From an uncultured Oscillospiraceae bacterium (GTDB lineage Bacteria > Bacillota > Clostridia > Oscillospirales > Oscillospiraceae), in assembly GCA_934675115.1 (NCBI GenBank), contig CAKUPH010000002.1, forward strand, positions 6,729 to 70,728: a stretch of DNA of 64,000 nucleotides, in the 5' to 3' direction. The position numbers and the translations under genes were made by a program. Every line of letters begins with the position of its first letter. Position 1 is the first letter of the stretch. Of this stretch, positions 51,355-58,897 are shown piece after piece. Under the pieces are notes generated by a model. That model ran no database searches. It was not told the DNA's origin and saw only the letters and a list, made by a program, of their open reading frames with translations.

Positions 51355-53424
51355 GTGGACACCTATGGGATCGGGCGGTCGGTAGAGCCTGCCCAGTCTG
51401 TGCCCCAGCAGGCATGGGCCGTGGACAACAGCATGACACTGCGGGAGGATGAGCTGCTGATCGATGTGCACATCATCAACATCAATCAGATCAGCTTCAA
51501 CGATATATGGGAGCACTCCGGCGGGGACGTGGACCGGCTGTGCCGCAGGGTCATGGAGATCATCCAGCAGCGCGGCAAGCTCCATAACCCCGTGACCAAC
51601 ACCGGCGGCATGCTGTACGGTACCGTCTCCCAGATGGGGCCGAAGTACCCCAATCTCTACGGCGTCAAGCCCGGGGACGAGATCATTTCGCTGGTGTCCC
51701 TGTCGGTGACGCCGCTGACGCTGACGCGGATCACCTCCGTGGACTATGCCTCCGCCCAGCTGGAGGTGACGGGGCAGGCCATCCTCTTTGCCAGCGCGCC
51801 GGTGGTCATCCGCCCCACCGACATCCCGCTGCGCGTGGCCCTCGCGGCCATGGACATAGCCGGCAGCCCCGCCTGCACCTACCAGACGGTGTACCCCGGC
51901 CAGCAGGTTCTGGTCATGGGCGCGGGGAGCAAGCTGGGGCTGCTGTGCGGCTGCGCCGCCCGGGACAGGCTGGGGTCCAACGGTCGCCTCGTGGGCCTGA
52001 TACGGTCAAAGGAGGAGCGCCGCGCGCTGGAACAGACCGGGCTGTTCGACGACATCCGCGTTGTGGACGCCGCCAACGTGGAGGCCTTCGCCACCCGCTC
52101 TGACGACCTTCGGAACTGCTTCGACGTGGTGCTCAACTGCATCAGCAGCGACAACACGGAGCTGGTCAGCCTGATGGCCGTCAGGCCCGGCGGCGCGATC
52201 TTTTTCACCACGCTGGGCTGCGACTACAAGTTCGCCGCGCTGACGGCGGAGAGCGTGGGCAAGCAGGTGCAGATCATCCCGTACACCGGCTTTGTAGAGG
52301 GCCATGCCAACTATACGCTGGCGCTGCTGCGGCAGTTCCCGTGGCTTCAGGGCTCCATGCTGAGGAAAATTCAGAATTCCATTCACCGGCACGAGCAGCG
52401 GGCCGACAATGGGGACAGTCAGGCGCTGGAGGGGGAGGAGGACGCAGCCTGCGGCTACGTGTTCCGCAGCGAAAAAGCAAAGGCCACCCTTCGCCGCGCA
52501 CTAAAGGTTGCCCACTATCCATCCAATGTGATGATCTATGGAGAGTCCGGTACCGGCAAGGAGATCATCGCCCGGATCATCCACCAGAACAGCGAGCGAA
52601 AGATCGCGGCCATGGTAAAGATCAACTGCGCGGCCATTCCGGAAAACCTGCTGGAATCTGAGCTGTTCGGCTATGAGAGCGGGTCGTTTACCGGCGCCAG
52701 CGCCAAGGGCAAAAAGGGACTGTGGGAGATGGCGCAGAACGGAACCCTCTTCCTCGATGAGGTGGGCGAGCTGCCCCTCTTCTTTCAGGCCAAGCTGCTG
52801 CGGGCCATTCAGGAAAAGGAGATCGTCCGGGTGGGCGGCGTGACGCCCATCAAAGTCAACACCCGCATCGTGGCCGCCACCAACCGGGATTTGGCGGAGA
52901 TGGTCCGGAACGGCTCCTTCCGGGAGGATCTTTACTACCGGCTGAACGTCTACCCCATCACCGTACCGCCCCTGCGTCAGCGCCGCGCGGACATCTCACC
53001 CATGGCCGGGTATTTTGTGGAGCGTTACAATCGGGAATTCGGCCTGAAAAAGGTGCTGAGCCCCGATACGCTGGCCTTTCTGGAAAAGCAGGAATTCCCC
53101 GGCAACGTCCGGGAACTCCAGAATCTTGTCCAGCGGCTGATGATCTCCTCCGACCAGCAGGTCATCGAGGTGCGGGACGTACTGGCGGCACAAGCCTTTG
53201 ACGAGCGGGACGAGGGCAGCCCGGAAACACCGGCAGTCCGTCCGTCGCTGGAGCGCTGCTCCCTGCGGGCCATTCTCGCCCAGCAAGAAGAGAGCATCCT
53301 CCGCGCTTATCACAGCCAGTACAGCTCTACCCGGAAGCTGGCGGAAATGCTGGGCGTCAGCCAGCCCTCCATCGTGCGCAAGCTCCGGCAGTATGGGATC
53401 GCCGCTGACGGAACCGGCGAATGA
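51355..53424 (+). CDS. Sigma-54 enhancer-binding regulator with Kdd-enzyme sensor domain
   Basis: A 689-aa three-part activator. Residues 1-345 are a complete homologue of 3,5-diaminohexanoate dehydrogenase: VSLSVTPLTLTRIT, ALAAMDIAGSPA, VLVMGAGSKLGLLCG (NAD-type Rossmann) and GFVEGHANYTLALLR parallel the same blocks in Kdd two genes away. Residues 370-600 are the AAA+ domain: GESGTGKE (396), GSFTGA (443, the sigma-54 contact loop, usually GAFTGA) and TLFLDEVGEL. Residues 650-689 are a Fis-type HTH (RKLAEMLGVSQPSIVRKLRQ). GTG 51355 follows AAGGAGCGG. It probably senses a lysine-pathway intermediate or NAD state and activates kal and kdd-kce. Confidence 0.93.
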   Translation: MDTYGIGRSVEPAQSVPQQAWAVDNSMTLREDELLIDVHIININQISFNDIWEHSGGDVDRLCRRVMEIIQQRGKLHNPVTNTGGMLYGTVSQMGPKYPNLYGVKPGDEIISLVSLSVTPLTLTRITSVDYASAQLEVTGQAILFASAPVVIRPTDIPLRVALAAMDIAGSPACTYQTVYPGQQVLVMGAGSKLGLLCGCAARDRLGSNGRLVGLIRSKEERRALEQTGLFDDIRVVDAANVEAFATRSDDLRNCFDVVLNCISSDNTELVSLMAVRPGGAIFFTTLGCDYKFAALTAESVGKQVQIIPYTGFVEGHANYTLALLRQFPWLQGSMLRKIQNSIHRHEQRADNGDSQALEGEEDAACGYVFRSEKAKATLRRALKVAHYPSNVMIYGESGTGKEIIARIIHQNSERKIAAMVKINCAAIPENLLESELFGYESGSFTGASAKGKKGLWEMAQNGTLFLDEVGELPLFFQAKLLRAIQEKEIVRVGGVTPIKVNTRIVAATNRDLAEMVRNGSFREDLYYRLNVYPITVPPLRQRRADISPMAGYFVERYNREFGLKKVLSPDTLAFLEKQEFPGNVRELQNLVQRLMISSDQQVIEVRDVLAAQAFDERDEGSPETPAVRPSLERCSLRAILAQQEESILRAYHSQYSSTRKLAEMLGVSQPSIVRKLRQYGIAADGTGE

Positions 53425-53489
53425 TTCATCCTTGAATCGTAAAGCGATACGCAATTGAATCGGCGATTCATTTGCGTATCGCTTTTTTA
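53423..53489. promoter_or_regulatory. Nested palindromes: regulator terminator and putative enhancer (UAS)
   Basis: GATTCA-tcct-TGAATC (53423-53438) is followed by a 21-base inverted repeat, 53441-53461 against 53465-53485, with one mismatch and a GGC loop, whose inner part is TTGAATC-ggc-GATTCA. A TTTTTT run (about 53483-53488) makes the large one a terminator. The repeated GATTCA/TGAATC dyads sit about 70-120 bases upstream of the -24/-12 promoter of kdd, the usual place for an activator site. Confidence 0.75.
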
Positions 53490-53540
53490 CGCCCCGGGGC
53501 CGCAAAACGGCCCAATTGTGCATTTGCAGAAAAAAATAAG

Positions 53541-53557
53541 TTGGCGCGCCGCTTGCA
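53541..53557 (+). promoter_or_regulatory. Sigma-54 promoter of kdd-kce
   Basis: TTGGCGCGCCGCTTGCA: GG at 53543-53544 and GC at 53555-53556 with 10 bases between. It lies 66 bases before the kdd start. Confidence 0.8.
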
Positions 53558-53622
53558 AATTACATAAAGCGGATCGAAGTTCAAACGCATCAATCGTCAA
53601 CATACCCAAAGGAGGGCTGCAA

Positions 53623-54657
53623 ATGCGTGGGGATAAATACGGAAGCCACCGGGTGATTTCCCCCAAAGGTCTGCTGCCGCAGGCGGCAGAAAAAATCAGC
53701 AACGACCCGAGCATCTTCAGCAACGAGATCCTGATCGACGTCATCGCGCTTCAGCCGACGGCCACTGCTTTTGGCCGGATCAACCGGGAAAACGGCGGCG
53801 ACAAGGAAAAAATCGCGGCTGAGATCCTCCGGATCGTAGAGGATCGCGGTAAGTTTCAGGATCCGGTCAGCAAATCCGGCGGCATCCTGATTGGCCGCGT
53901 CAAGGAAATCGGCGAGGATCTCCGGGATAAGACCGATTTAAAGACGGGCGACAAGATCGCCACGCTGGTTTCCCTGTCGCTGACGCCGCTGAAGATTTAC
54001 GAGATCACGGACATTGACCTCGACACCGAGCAGGTCCGCTGCCGGGCAGACGCCATTCTGTTCGAAAGCGGTATCTGCACCAAGCTGCCCGAGGATCTGG
54101 GCGAGCAGTTGTCTCTGGCGTTGATGGACGTGGCTGGTGCGCCGGCGCAGGTGGCCGTCCACGCCAAGGCCGGAGACACCGTGGTGGTCATGGGCGCAGG
54201 TAAAGCTGGCCTGCTCTGTCTGGCCGAGGCCAAAAAACGGGTGTCCCCCACCGGCAAGGTGGTGTGTATGGAGTACTCCGCTGAGCAGTGTGAGCTGGTG
54301 CGAAGCCTCGGCATCGCCGACGTGGTCATTCAGGCGGACGGCAGACAGCCGCTGGCGGCCTACGAAAAATATCTGAAGGAAATGAACGGAAGGCTGGCCG
54401 ACTTCACCGTGAGCACCGTGAGCGTCACGGACACGGAACTCGCTACCATTCTGGTGACCGGTGACGAAGGCATGGTCTATTTCTTCAGCATGAGCACCGA
54501 CTTCGTCAAGGCTTCTCTGGGTGCCGAAGGCGTGGGCAAGTACGTGAAAATGCTCATCGGCAACGGCTACTATCCCGGTCATGCGGAGATCGCCTTCGAC
54601 ATCGTCCGCCGGGAAGATGCCCTGCGGAAATATTTTGTCGACCGCTACTGCAAATAA
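53623..54657 (+). CDS. kdd: L-erythro-3,5-diaminohexanoate dehydrogenase (lysine fermentation)
   Basis: NAD-dependent oxidation of 3,5-diaminohexanoate to 5-amino-3-oxohexanoate. The 344-aa protein has RGDKYGSHRVISPKGLLPQA at the start, LVSLSLTPLKIYEI, VVMGAGKAGLLCLAEAKKR (Rossmann motif) and GNGYYPGHAEIAFDIVR at the end, all as in known Kdd. AAAGGAGGG precedes ATG 53623. First gene of the sigma-54 operon; kce follows after 27 bases. The regulator upstream contains a diverged copy of this same fold. Confidence 0.94.
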   Translation: MRGDKYGSHRVISPKGLLPQAAEKISNDPSIFSNEILIDVIALQPTATAFGRINRENGGDKEKIAAEILRIVEDRGKFQDPVSKSGGILIGRVKEIGEDLRDKTDLKTGDKIATLVSLSLTPLKIYEITDIDLDTEQVRCRADAILFESGICTKLPEDLGEQLSLALMDVAGAPAQVAVHAKAGDTVVVMGAGKAGLLCLAEAKKRVSPTGKVVCMEYSAEQCELVRSLGIADVVIQADGRQPLAAYEKYLKEMNGRLADFTVSTVSVTDTELATILVTGDEGMVYFFSMSTDFVKASLGAEGVGKYVKMLIGNGYYPGHAEIAFDIVRREDALRKYFVDRYCK

Positions 54658-54684
54658 CACAACTCTGGAAGAAAGGAGCTGGAC

Positions 54685-55509
54685 ATTACGGAAAAACTGA
54701 TCATTACCGCCGCCATCTGCGGCGCTGAAGTAACGAAGGAACAAAACCCCGCCGTACCGTACACAGTGGAAGAAGTGGCCCGGGAAGCCAAAGCCGCCTA
54801 TGATGCCGGGGCGTCCGTGATCCACCTTCATGTCCGCTGGGACGACGGCACTCCCACGCAGGATAAGGGCCGTTTTCAGGCGTGCACCGACGCCATTCTG
54901 GCCCTGTGCCCCGACGTGATCATTCAGCCCTCCACCGGCGGCGCCGTGGGCATGACCGATGAGGAACGGCTGCAATCCACCGAGCTGATCCCCACCCCGG
55001 AGTTTGCCACGCTGGACTGCGGCACCTGCAATTTCGGTGGGGACGAGATCTTCATCAACACCGACAATACCGTGATGAACTTTGCCCGCATCATGCAGGA
55101 GCGGAACATCAAGCCGGAGCTTGAGGTATTTGACAAGGGCATGATCGATATCGCTCTGAAGGCGGATCGGAAGGGTTTGCTGGTCCATCCGCTGCACTTC
55201 GACTTTGTGCTGGGCGTGCAGATGACCGCCACGGTGCGGGATCTGGTGTTCATGGCAGGGAGCCTGCCCGCCGGATCCACATGGACGGCCACCGGTCTCG
55301 GCAGGCACGCATGGGACATCGCTGCCGCCACCATCGTAATGGGCGGACATGTCCGGGTCGGATTTGAGGATAACCTGTATCTGGAGAAGGGCGTGCTGGC
55401 CAGAAGCAACGGTGAACTGGTAGCCAAGGCCGCTGCGCTCGCCAAGCTGCTGGGCCGCGAGATCGCCACGCCCGAAGAGGCCCGGCGCATCCTGAGCCTG
55501 AAAAAATAA
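54685..55509 (+). CDS. kce: 3-keto-5-aminohexanoate cleavage enzyme (BKACE family), apparent ATT start
   Basis: Zn-dependent enzyme that, with acetyl-CoA, cleaves 3-keto-5-aminohexanoate to 3-aminobutyryl-CoA and acetoacetate. It has EKLIITAAICGAEVTKE, GASVIHLHVRWDDGTPT (metal His), QPSTGGAVGMTDEER and LEVFDKGMIDIALK, then HPLHFDFVLGV. Homologues begin right before EKLIITAAI, and the only codon there with a proper ribosome site (AAAGGAG, 6 bases) is ATT at 54685. The next ATG/GTG (54766) would delete 27 conserved residues. Length 274 aa. Either a genuine rare ATT start or an ATG changed by mutation or sequencing error. Confidence 0.9.
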   Translation: MTEKLIITAAICGAEVTKEQNPAVPYTVEEVAREAKAAYDAGASVIHLHVRWDDGTPTQDKGRFQACTDAILALCPDVIIQPSTGGAVGMTDEERLQSTELIPTPEFATLDCGTCNFGGDEIFINTDNTVMNFARIMQERNIKPELEVFDKGMIDIALKADRKGLLVHPLHFDFVLGVQMTATVRDLVFMAGSLPAGSTWTATGLGRHAWDIAAATIVMGGHVRVGFEDNLYLEKGVLARSNGELVAKAAALAKLLGREIATPEEARRILSLKK

Positions 55510-55575
55510 CGTGTGATCTGCCTGCGGGCTGTAACTGAAACAACAAGGATACCGAATGACTGAAAGGAGCTCACT

Positions 55576-56649
55576 ATGAAACTGAAAAAATGGATCGCTC
55601 TTGCTCTGACTGCGGCGATGAGTCTCTCCCTCCTGACCGCCTGCAGCCGCCCCAGCGGCAACAATTCCACCCCCTCTGACAAACCCGGCCAGAATCAGGG
55701 CACTCAAAACGAGCCCTCCGACGATGTGATCACCATCAAGATCGGCCATACCGACTCCTCCACCCGTTCCACCCACGTCTGGAGCGTCTGGATCGGCGAC
55801 TATCTGGAAGAGAAGGCTCCCGGCCGCTTCAAGGTCGAGGTCTATCCCGACGGTCAGGCCGGTGACTCCCCCGACATGGTGGCCGGCGTCAAGCTGGGCA
55901 CTCTGACCATGGAGTTCGACCTGTCCTCCGTCGTCAGCTCCGTCACCGGCGCCGCCTCCAGCTGCATCGATCTGCCCTTCCTGTATCCCACCTATGAGGC
56001 ATGGGAAAAGGGCACCTTTGAGAACGGCGGTCTGGAGCTGTTCAACGAGACCCTCGCCGACGCCGGCTATTACTGCCTCGGCATGTACTACAACGGCATG
56101 CGTCAGGTCATCAGCCGCAACCGCTGCTATCACAACGCCGACGACCTGAAGGGCCAGAAGGTCCGCATCGCTCAGGACGAGCTGAACATCGAGATGTGGA
56201 AGGCCATGGGCGGCAACCCCACTCCCATGTCCTGGGGCGAGGTCATCACCTCCCTGTCCACCGGCGCCATCGACGCTCTGGATCACAGTCTGGGCGTGTT
56301 CAACGACTTCTCCCTCCATGAGATCGCTCCCTACGTGACCATCACCAACCACGCCAGCTCCCCCTTCCCCATCATCTGCTCCCTCGACTGGTTCAACAGC
56401 CTGTCCGCCGACGATCAGGCTCTGATCCAGGAGGCCGTCTCCAAGGCCTGCAAGCAGCAGCGCGACGAAGAACGCGCCAACGAGATGGATTACATCCAGC
56501 GCTTCAAGGATGAGGGCGCCACCGTCGAAGAGCTCACCGACGACGAGGTCGCCGCGTTCATGGAAGCCGTCCAGCCCGTGTACGATATGTGGCGCGAAAA
56601 GGTCGGCGACGATATGATGGATCGCTGGCTGGCTACTGTTCCCCAGTAA
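55576..56649 (+). CDS. dctP: TRAP transporter substrate-binding lipoprotein DctP
   Basis: Extracellular binder of a TRAP carrier, 357 aa. The signal peptide ends in lipobox LTAC (Cys about residue 17), then a Ser/Asn/Pro linker and the DctP fold (IKIGHTDSSTRSTHV, GRFKVEVYPDGQAGD, LKGQKVRIAQDELN, DALDHSLGVFNDF). It follows kce by 66 bases with AAAGGAG and no promoter in between, so it is probably part of the kdd operon. A link to lysine or a pathway acid is inferred from position only. Confidence 0.9.
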   Translation: MKLKKWIALALTAAMSLSLLTACSRPSGNNSTPSDKPGQNQGTQNEPSDDVITIKIGHTDSSTRSTHVWSVWIGDYLEEKAPGRFKVEVYPDGQAGDSPDMVAGVKLGTLTMEFDLSSVVSSVTGAASSCIDLPFLYPTYEAWEKGTFENGGLELFNETLADAGYYCLGMYYNGMRQVISRNRCYHNADDLKGQKVRIAQDELNIEMWKAMGGNPTPMSWGEVITSLSTGAIDALDHSLGVFNDFSLHEIAPYVTITNHASSPFPIICSLDWFNSLSADDQALIQEAVSKACKQQRDEERANEMDYIQRFKDEGATVEELTDDEVAAFMEAVQPVYDMWREKVGDDMMDRWLATVPQ

Positions 56650-56687
56650 GACATACATCGCCATCCGCACCGAGTGCTCTTCCCCGT

Positions 56688-56718
56688 CCGGAGAGCCGAC
56701 CTGAGGCCGGCTCTCCGG
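56688..56718 (+). other. Intercistronic hairpin between dctP and dctQ
   Basis: CCGGAGAGCC pairs with GGCTCTCCGG around an 11-base loop, without a U-run. It is likely an mRNA stability or processing element that keeps dctP message more abundant. Confidence 0.6.
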
Positions 56719-56744
56719 TAAATCGTGTGAAAAGAAAGGAGGGC

Positions 56745-56783
56745 ATGGATGTATTGAATCCAATACATCGCTTCTGCTTATGA
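56745..56783 (+). CDS. 12-codon leader ORF coupled to dctQ, with internal hairpin
   Basis: A consensus AAAGGAGGG (56735-56743) lies directly before ATG 56745, which opens MDVLNPIHRFCL and stops at TGA 56781-56783, overlapping the dctQ ATG (ATGA). A perfect 9-bp hairpin GATGTATTG-AATC-CAATACATC (56748-56769) lies within it. DctQ itself has no other ribosome site. Either a leader peptide that couples translation, or a hairpin that brings the ribosome site near the dctQ start. Confidence 0.5.
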   Translation: MDVLNPIHRFCL

Positions 56784-57307
56784 AAGGTAAAAAGCGCGTC
56801 TTCGACATCCTGAACCATATAGAGGAGGCTATCCTCGTTTTCCTGTTCGCAGTGATGGTCATCATTATTTTTATTCAGGTCATCATGCGCAAGGCGAACC
56901 ATTCCCTGTACTGGTCGGAGGAGCTTGGCAAGTTCCTGTTTGTCTGGATCTCCTGGCTGGGCATCTCCATTGGCCAGCGCAAGGGCGAGCATATCAAAAT
57001 CACCATGCTGACCGACCGTCTTCCCTTCAAGACGGCTCAGGTGTTTAATATTCTGTCCGATCTGGTGGTTATGGGCATCTGCCTTGTCACGCTGTACTAC
57101 GGCGTCACGCTGGTCTTCTCTCAGTGGACCTCCCCCTACGCCGGCATCAAGATCAGCACCTCTTGGGGCTATCTGGCCGTTGTGGTGGGCTGCGGCCTGA
57201 TGACCATCCGCTGCGTCGCCAGCATCGTCACCTCCGCGAAGCTTCTCGCCCACGGCAAGCCTGCAGAATCCGTTGAACAGACTGAGGAAGGGGGCGCTCA
57301 GGAATGA
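56780..57307 (+). CDS. dctQ: TRAP transporter small permease DctQ
   Basis: A 175-aa membrane protein with four helices (about residues 14-38, 53-70, 91-113, 131-155), the DctQ layout, with SLYWSEELGKFLFVWISWLG as the family signature. Its stop overlaps the dctM start by 4 bases. Start ATG 56780 agrees with homologues although its ribosome site is displaced behind the leader ORF. Confidence 0.9.
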   Translation: MKGKKRVFDILNHIEEAILVFLFAVMVIIIFIQVIMRKANHSLYWSEELGKFLFVWISWLGISIGQRKGEHIKITMLTDRLPFKTAQVFNILSDLVVMGICLVTLYYGVTLVFSQWTSPYAGIKISTSWGYLAVVVGCGLMTIRCVASIVTSAKLLAHGKPAESVEQTEEGGAQE

Positions 57308-58611
57308 ACTCCGCACTGATCGTACTGTTTCTGGTACTGATCATCATGCTGATGATCGGCGTACCCGTCGGCTTCGCCATCGGCGGCGCAACCATGATCT
57401 CCATGTTCTACTGCTCTGACCTGAACATGGTCGTCAACGCCCAGTACTGCTATTCCGGCATTTTCTCCTTCACCGTCATGGCCATCCCCTTCTTCATGCT
57501 GGCCGGCTCCGTCATCTCCACCGGCGGCATCGCCAAACGCATCGTGGAATTCGCCTCCGCACTGATCGACTTCGTCACCGGCGCGCTGGGCTGCGTGTCC
57601 ATGCTGGCCTGCATGTTCTTCGGCGCCCTGTCCGGCTCCGGTATGGCCACCACCGCCGCCATCGGCGGCATGATGATCCCCGAAATGAAAAAGCGCGGCT
57701 ACGACCCCTCCTATGCCGCCACTCTGGTGTGCTTCGGCGGCACCGTCGGTCCCATCATTCCGCCCTCCCTGTCCTTCGTGCTCTACGGTGCCACCACCAA
57801 GACCTCCGTGCCCGACCTGTTCAAGGCCGGCATCATCCCCGGCATTATGATCGGTCTGACCTTCTTGGTGGTAAACGTCATTATCTGCAAGCGCCGCGGC
57901 ATCGACGTGCGGGAGAAAAGCGACCAGAAGATCCCCCTGAAGGAGTTCTGGGGCAAGCGCCTGCGCCGTCTGGGCCGGGCCACCAAGGACGGCTTCTGGG
58001 CTCTGCTGTCCCCGGTCATCATTCTCGGCGGTATCTACTCCGGCATCTTTACGCCCACTGAGGCCGCCGCCGTCTCCGTGGTGTACTCCGTCATCGTGTC
58101 CATGTTCGTCTACAAGGAGATGACCTGGAAGAGCCTGTACGAGACGCTGGTCGGTTCCGCCGTCCTCAACGGCGTCACCTCCTTCCTGCTGGGCTACTCC
58201 ACGGTGTTCTCCACCTTCATGACCTTCGAGCAGGTCCCGCAGGGCATCACCCGGTTCTTGGCCAACGTGTCCGACAACCCCTTGGTCGTCCTGCTGGTCA
58301 TCAACCTGATCCTGCTGGTCATTGGCTGCTTCCTTGACACCGTGCCCGCCATCATCATCATGGCTCCCATGCTGCTGCCCACCCTGAAGGCCTTCGGTAT
58401 CAACCCCATCCACTTCGGCGTGGTCATGGCGGTGAATCTGGCCTTCGGCCTGTGCACGCCGCCTTACGGCTGCAATCTCTTCGTGGGCGCCGCCGTTGCG
58501 AAGATCAAGATGGAAAGCATGTTCAAGTGGATCGTGCCGTTCTTCTTGGTGTCCGTCGTCCTGCTGATGATCCTGACCTACGTCCCCGCGCTGTCCCTCG
58601 CATTCGTGTGA
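57304..58611 (+). CDS. dctM: TRAP transporter large permease DctM
   Basis: A 435-aa protein with about 12-13 helices. It has AIPFFMLAGSVISTGGIAKR, FFGALSGSGMATTAAIG and GGTVGPIIPPSLSFVLYG (the re-entrant loop motif), and TPPYGCNLFVGAAVAKIK near the end. It completes DctPQM, a Na+-driven importer of organic acids, sometimes amino acids. A diverged C-terminal fragment of another DctM survives at 49972. Confidence 0.95.
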   Translation: MNSALIVLFLVLIIMLMIGVPVGFAIGGATMISMFYCSDLNMVVNAQYCYSGIFSFTVMAIPFFMLAGSVISTGGIAKRIVEFASALIDFVTGALGCVSMLACMFFGALSGSGMATTAAIGGMMIPEMKKRGYDPSYAATLVCFGGTVGPIIPPSLSFVLYGATTKTSVPDLFKAGIIPGIMIGLTFLVVNVIICKRRGIDVREKSDQKIPLKEFWGKRLRRLGRATKDGFWALLSPVIILGGIYSGIFTPTEAAAVSVVYSVIVSMFVYKEMTWKSLYETLVGSAVLNGVTSFLLGYSTVFSTFMTFEQVPQGITRFLANVSDNPLVVLLVINLILLVIGCFLDTVPAIIIMAPMLLPTLKAFGINPIHFGVVMAVNLAFGLCTPPYGCNLFVGAAVAKIKMESMFKWIVPFFLVSVVLLMILTYVPALSLAFV

Positions 58612-58628
58612 CCCCAATCAACAAAGCA

Positions 58629-58664
58629 AAGCGCCCGGAGCCTGTGGCTCCGGGCGTTCTTCTT
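58629..58664 (+). terminator. Rho-independent terminator of the kdd-kce-TRAP operon
   Basis: GCGCCCGGAGCC / GGCTCCGGGCGT with TGT loop, then TCTTCTTT. The following 160 bases (58665-58825) hold nothing I recognise. Confidence 0.88.
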
Positions 58665-58825
58665 TCCGGGCTGGTTATCCAGCCCGGCGATGGTGCTGGT
58701 CTCCTGCGGGCGATGCCGCCGAAGGCCGCGATATGCTCTGGCCGGAAATCAGCGATCCCGTCAACAGGTCCCTTATTGTACATTATCGGGTGCAGTTCAC
58801 CCTGAGGTAAATCCACCGAACAGCA

Positions 58826-58866
58826 AGAGGGACGCCGGTCACAGACCGGCGTCCCTCTTTTATTTT
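58826..58866. terminator. Strong hairpin before the chimeric gene
   Basis: AAGAGGGACGCCGGTC / GACCGGCGTCCCTCTT with ACA loop, 16 bp perfect, then TTATTTT on the plus strand. Confidence 0.8.
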
Positions 58867-58897
58867 ACCTCTTTGTGTAAGTCGGCAGGTGTTTTTT

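Noticed and set aside
53938-56865. A 975-codon open frame on the minus strand
   Set aside because: Antisense shadow of kdd, kce and dctP; no family features, no ribosome site.
58523-58816. A 97-codon minus-strand frame after the dctM gene
   Set aside because: Overlaps the dctM end and its terminator; no recognisable domain or start signal.
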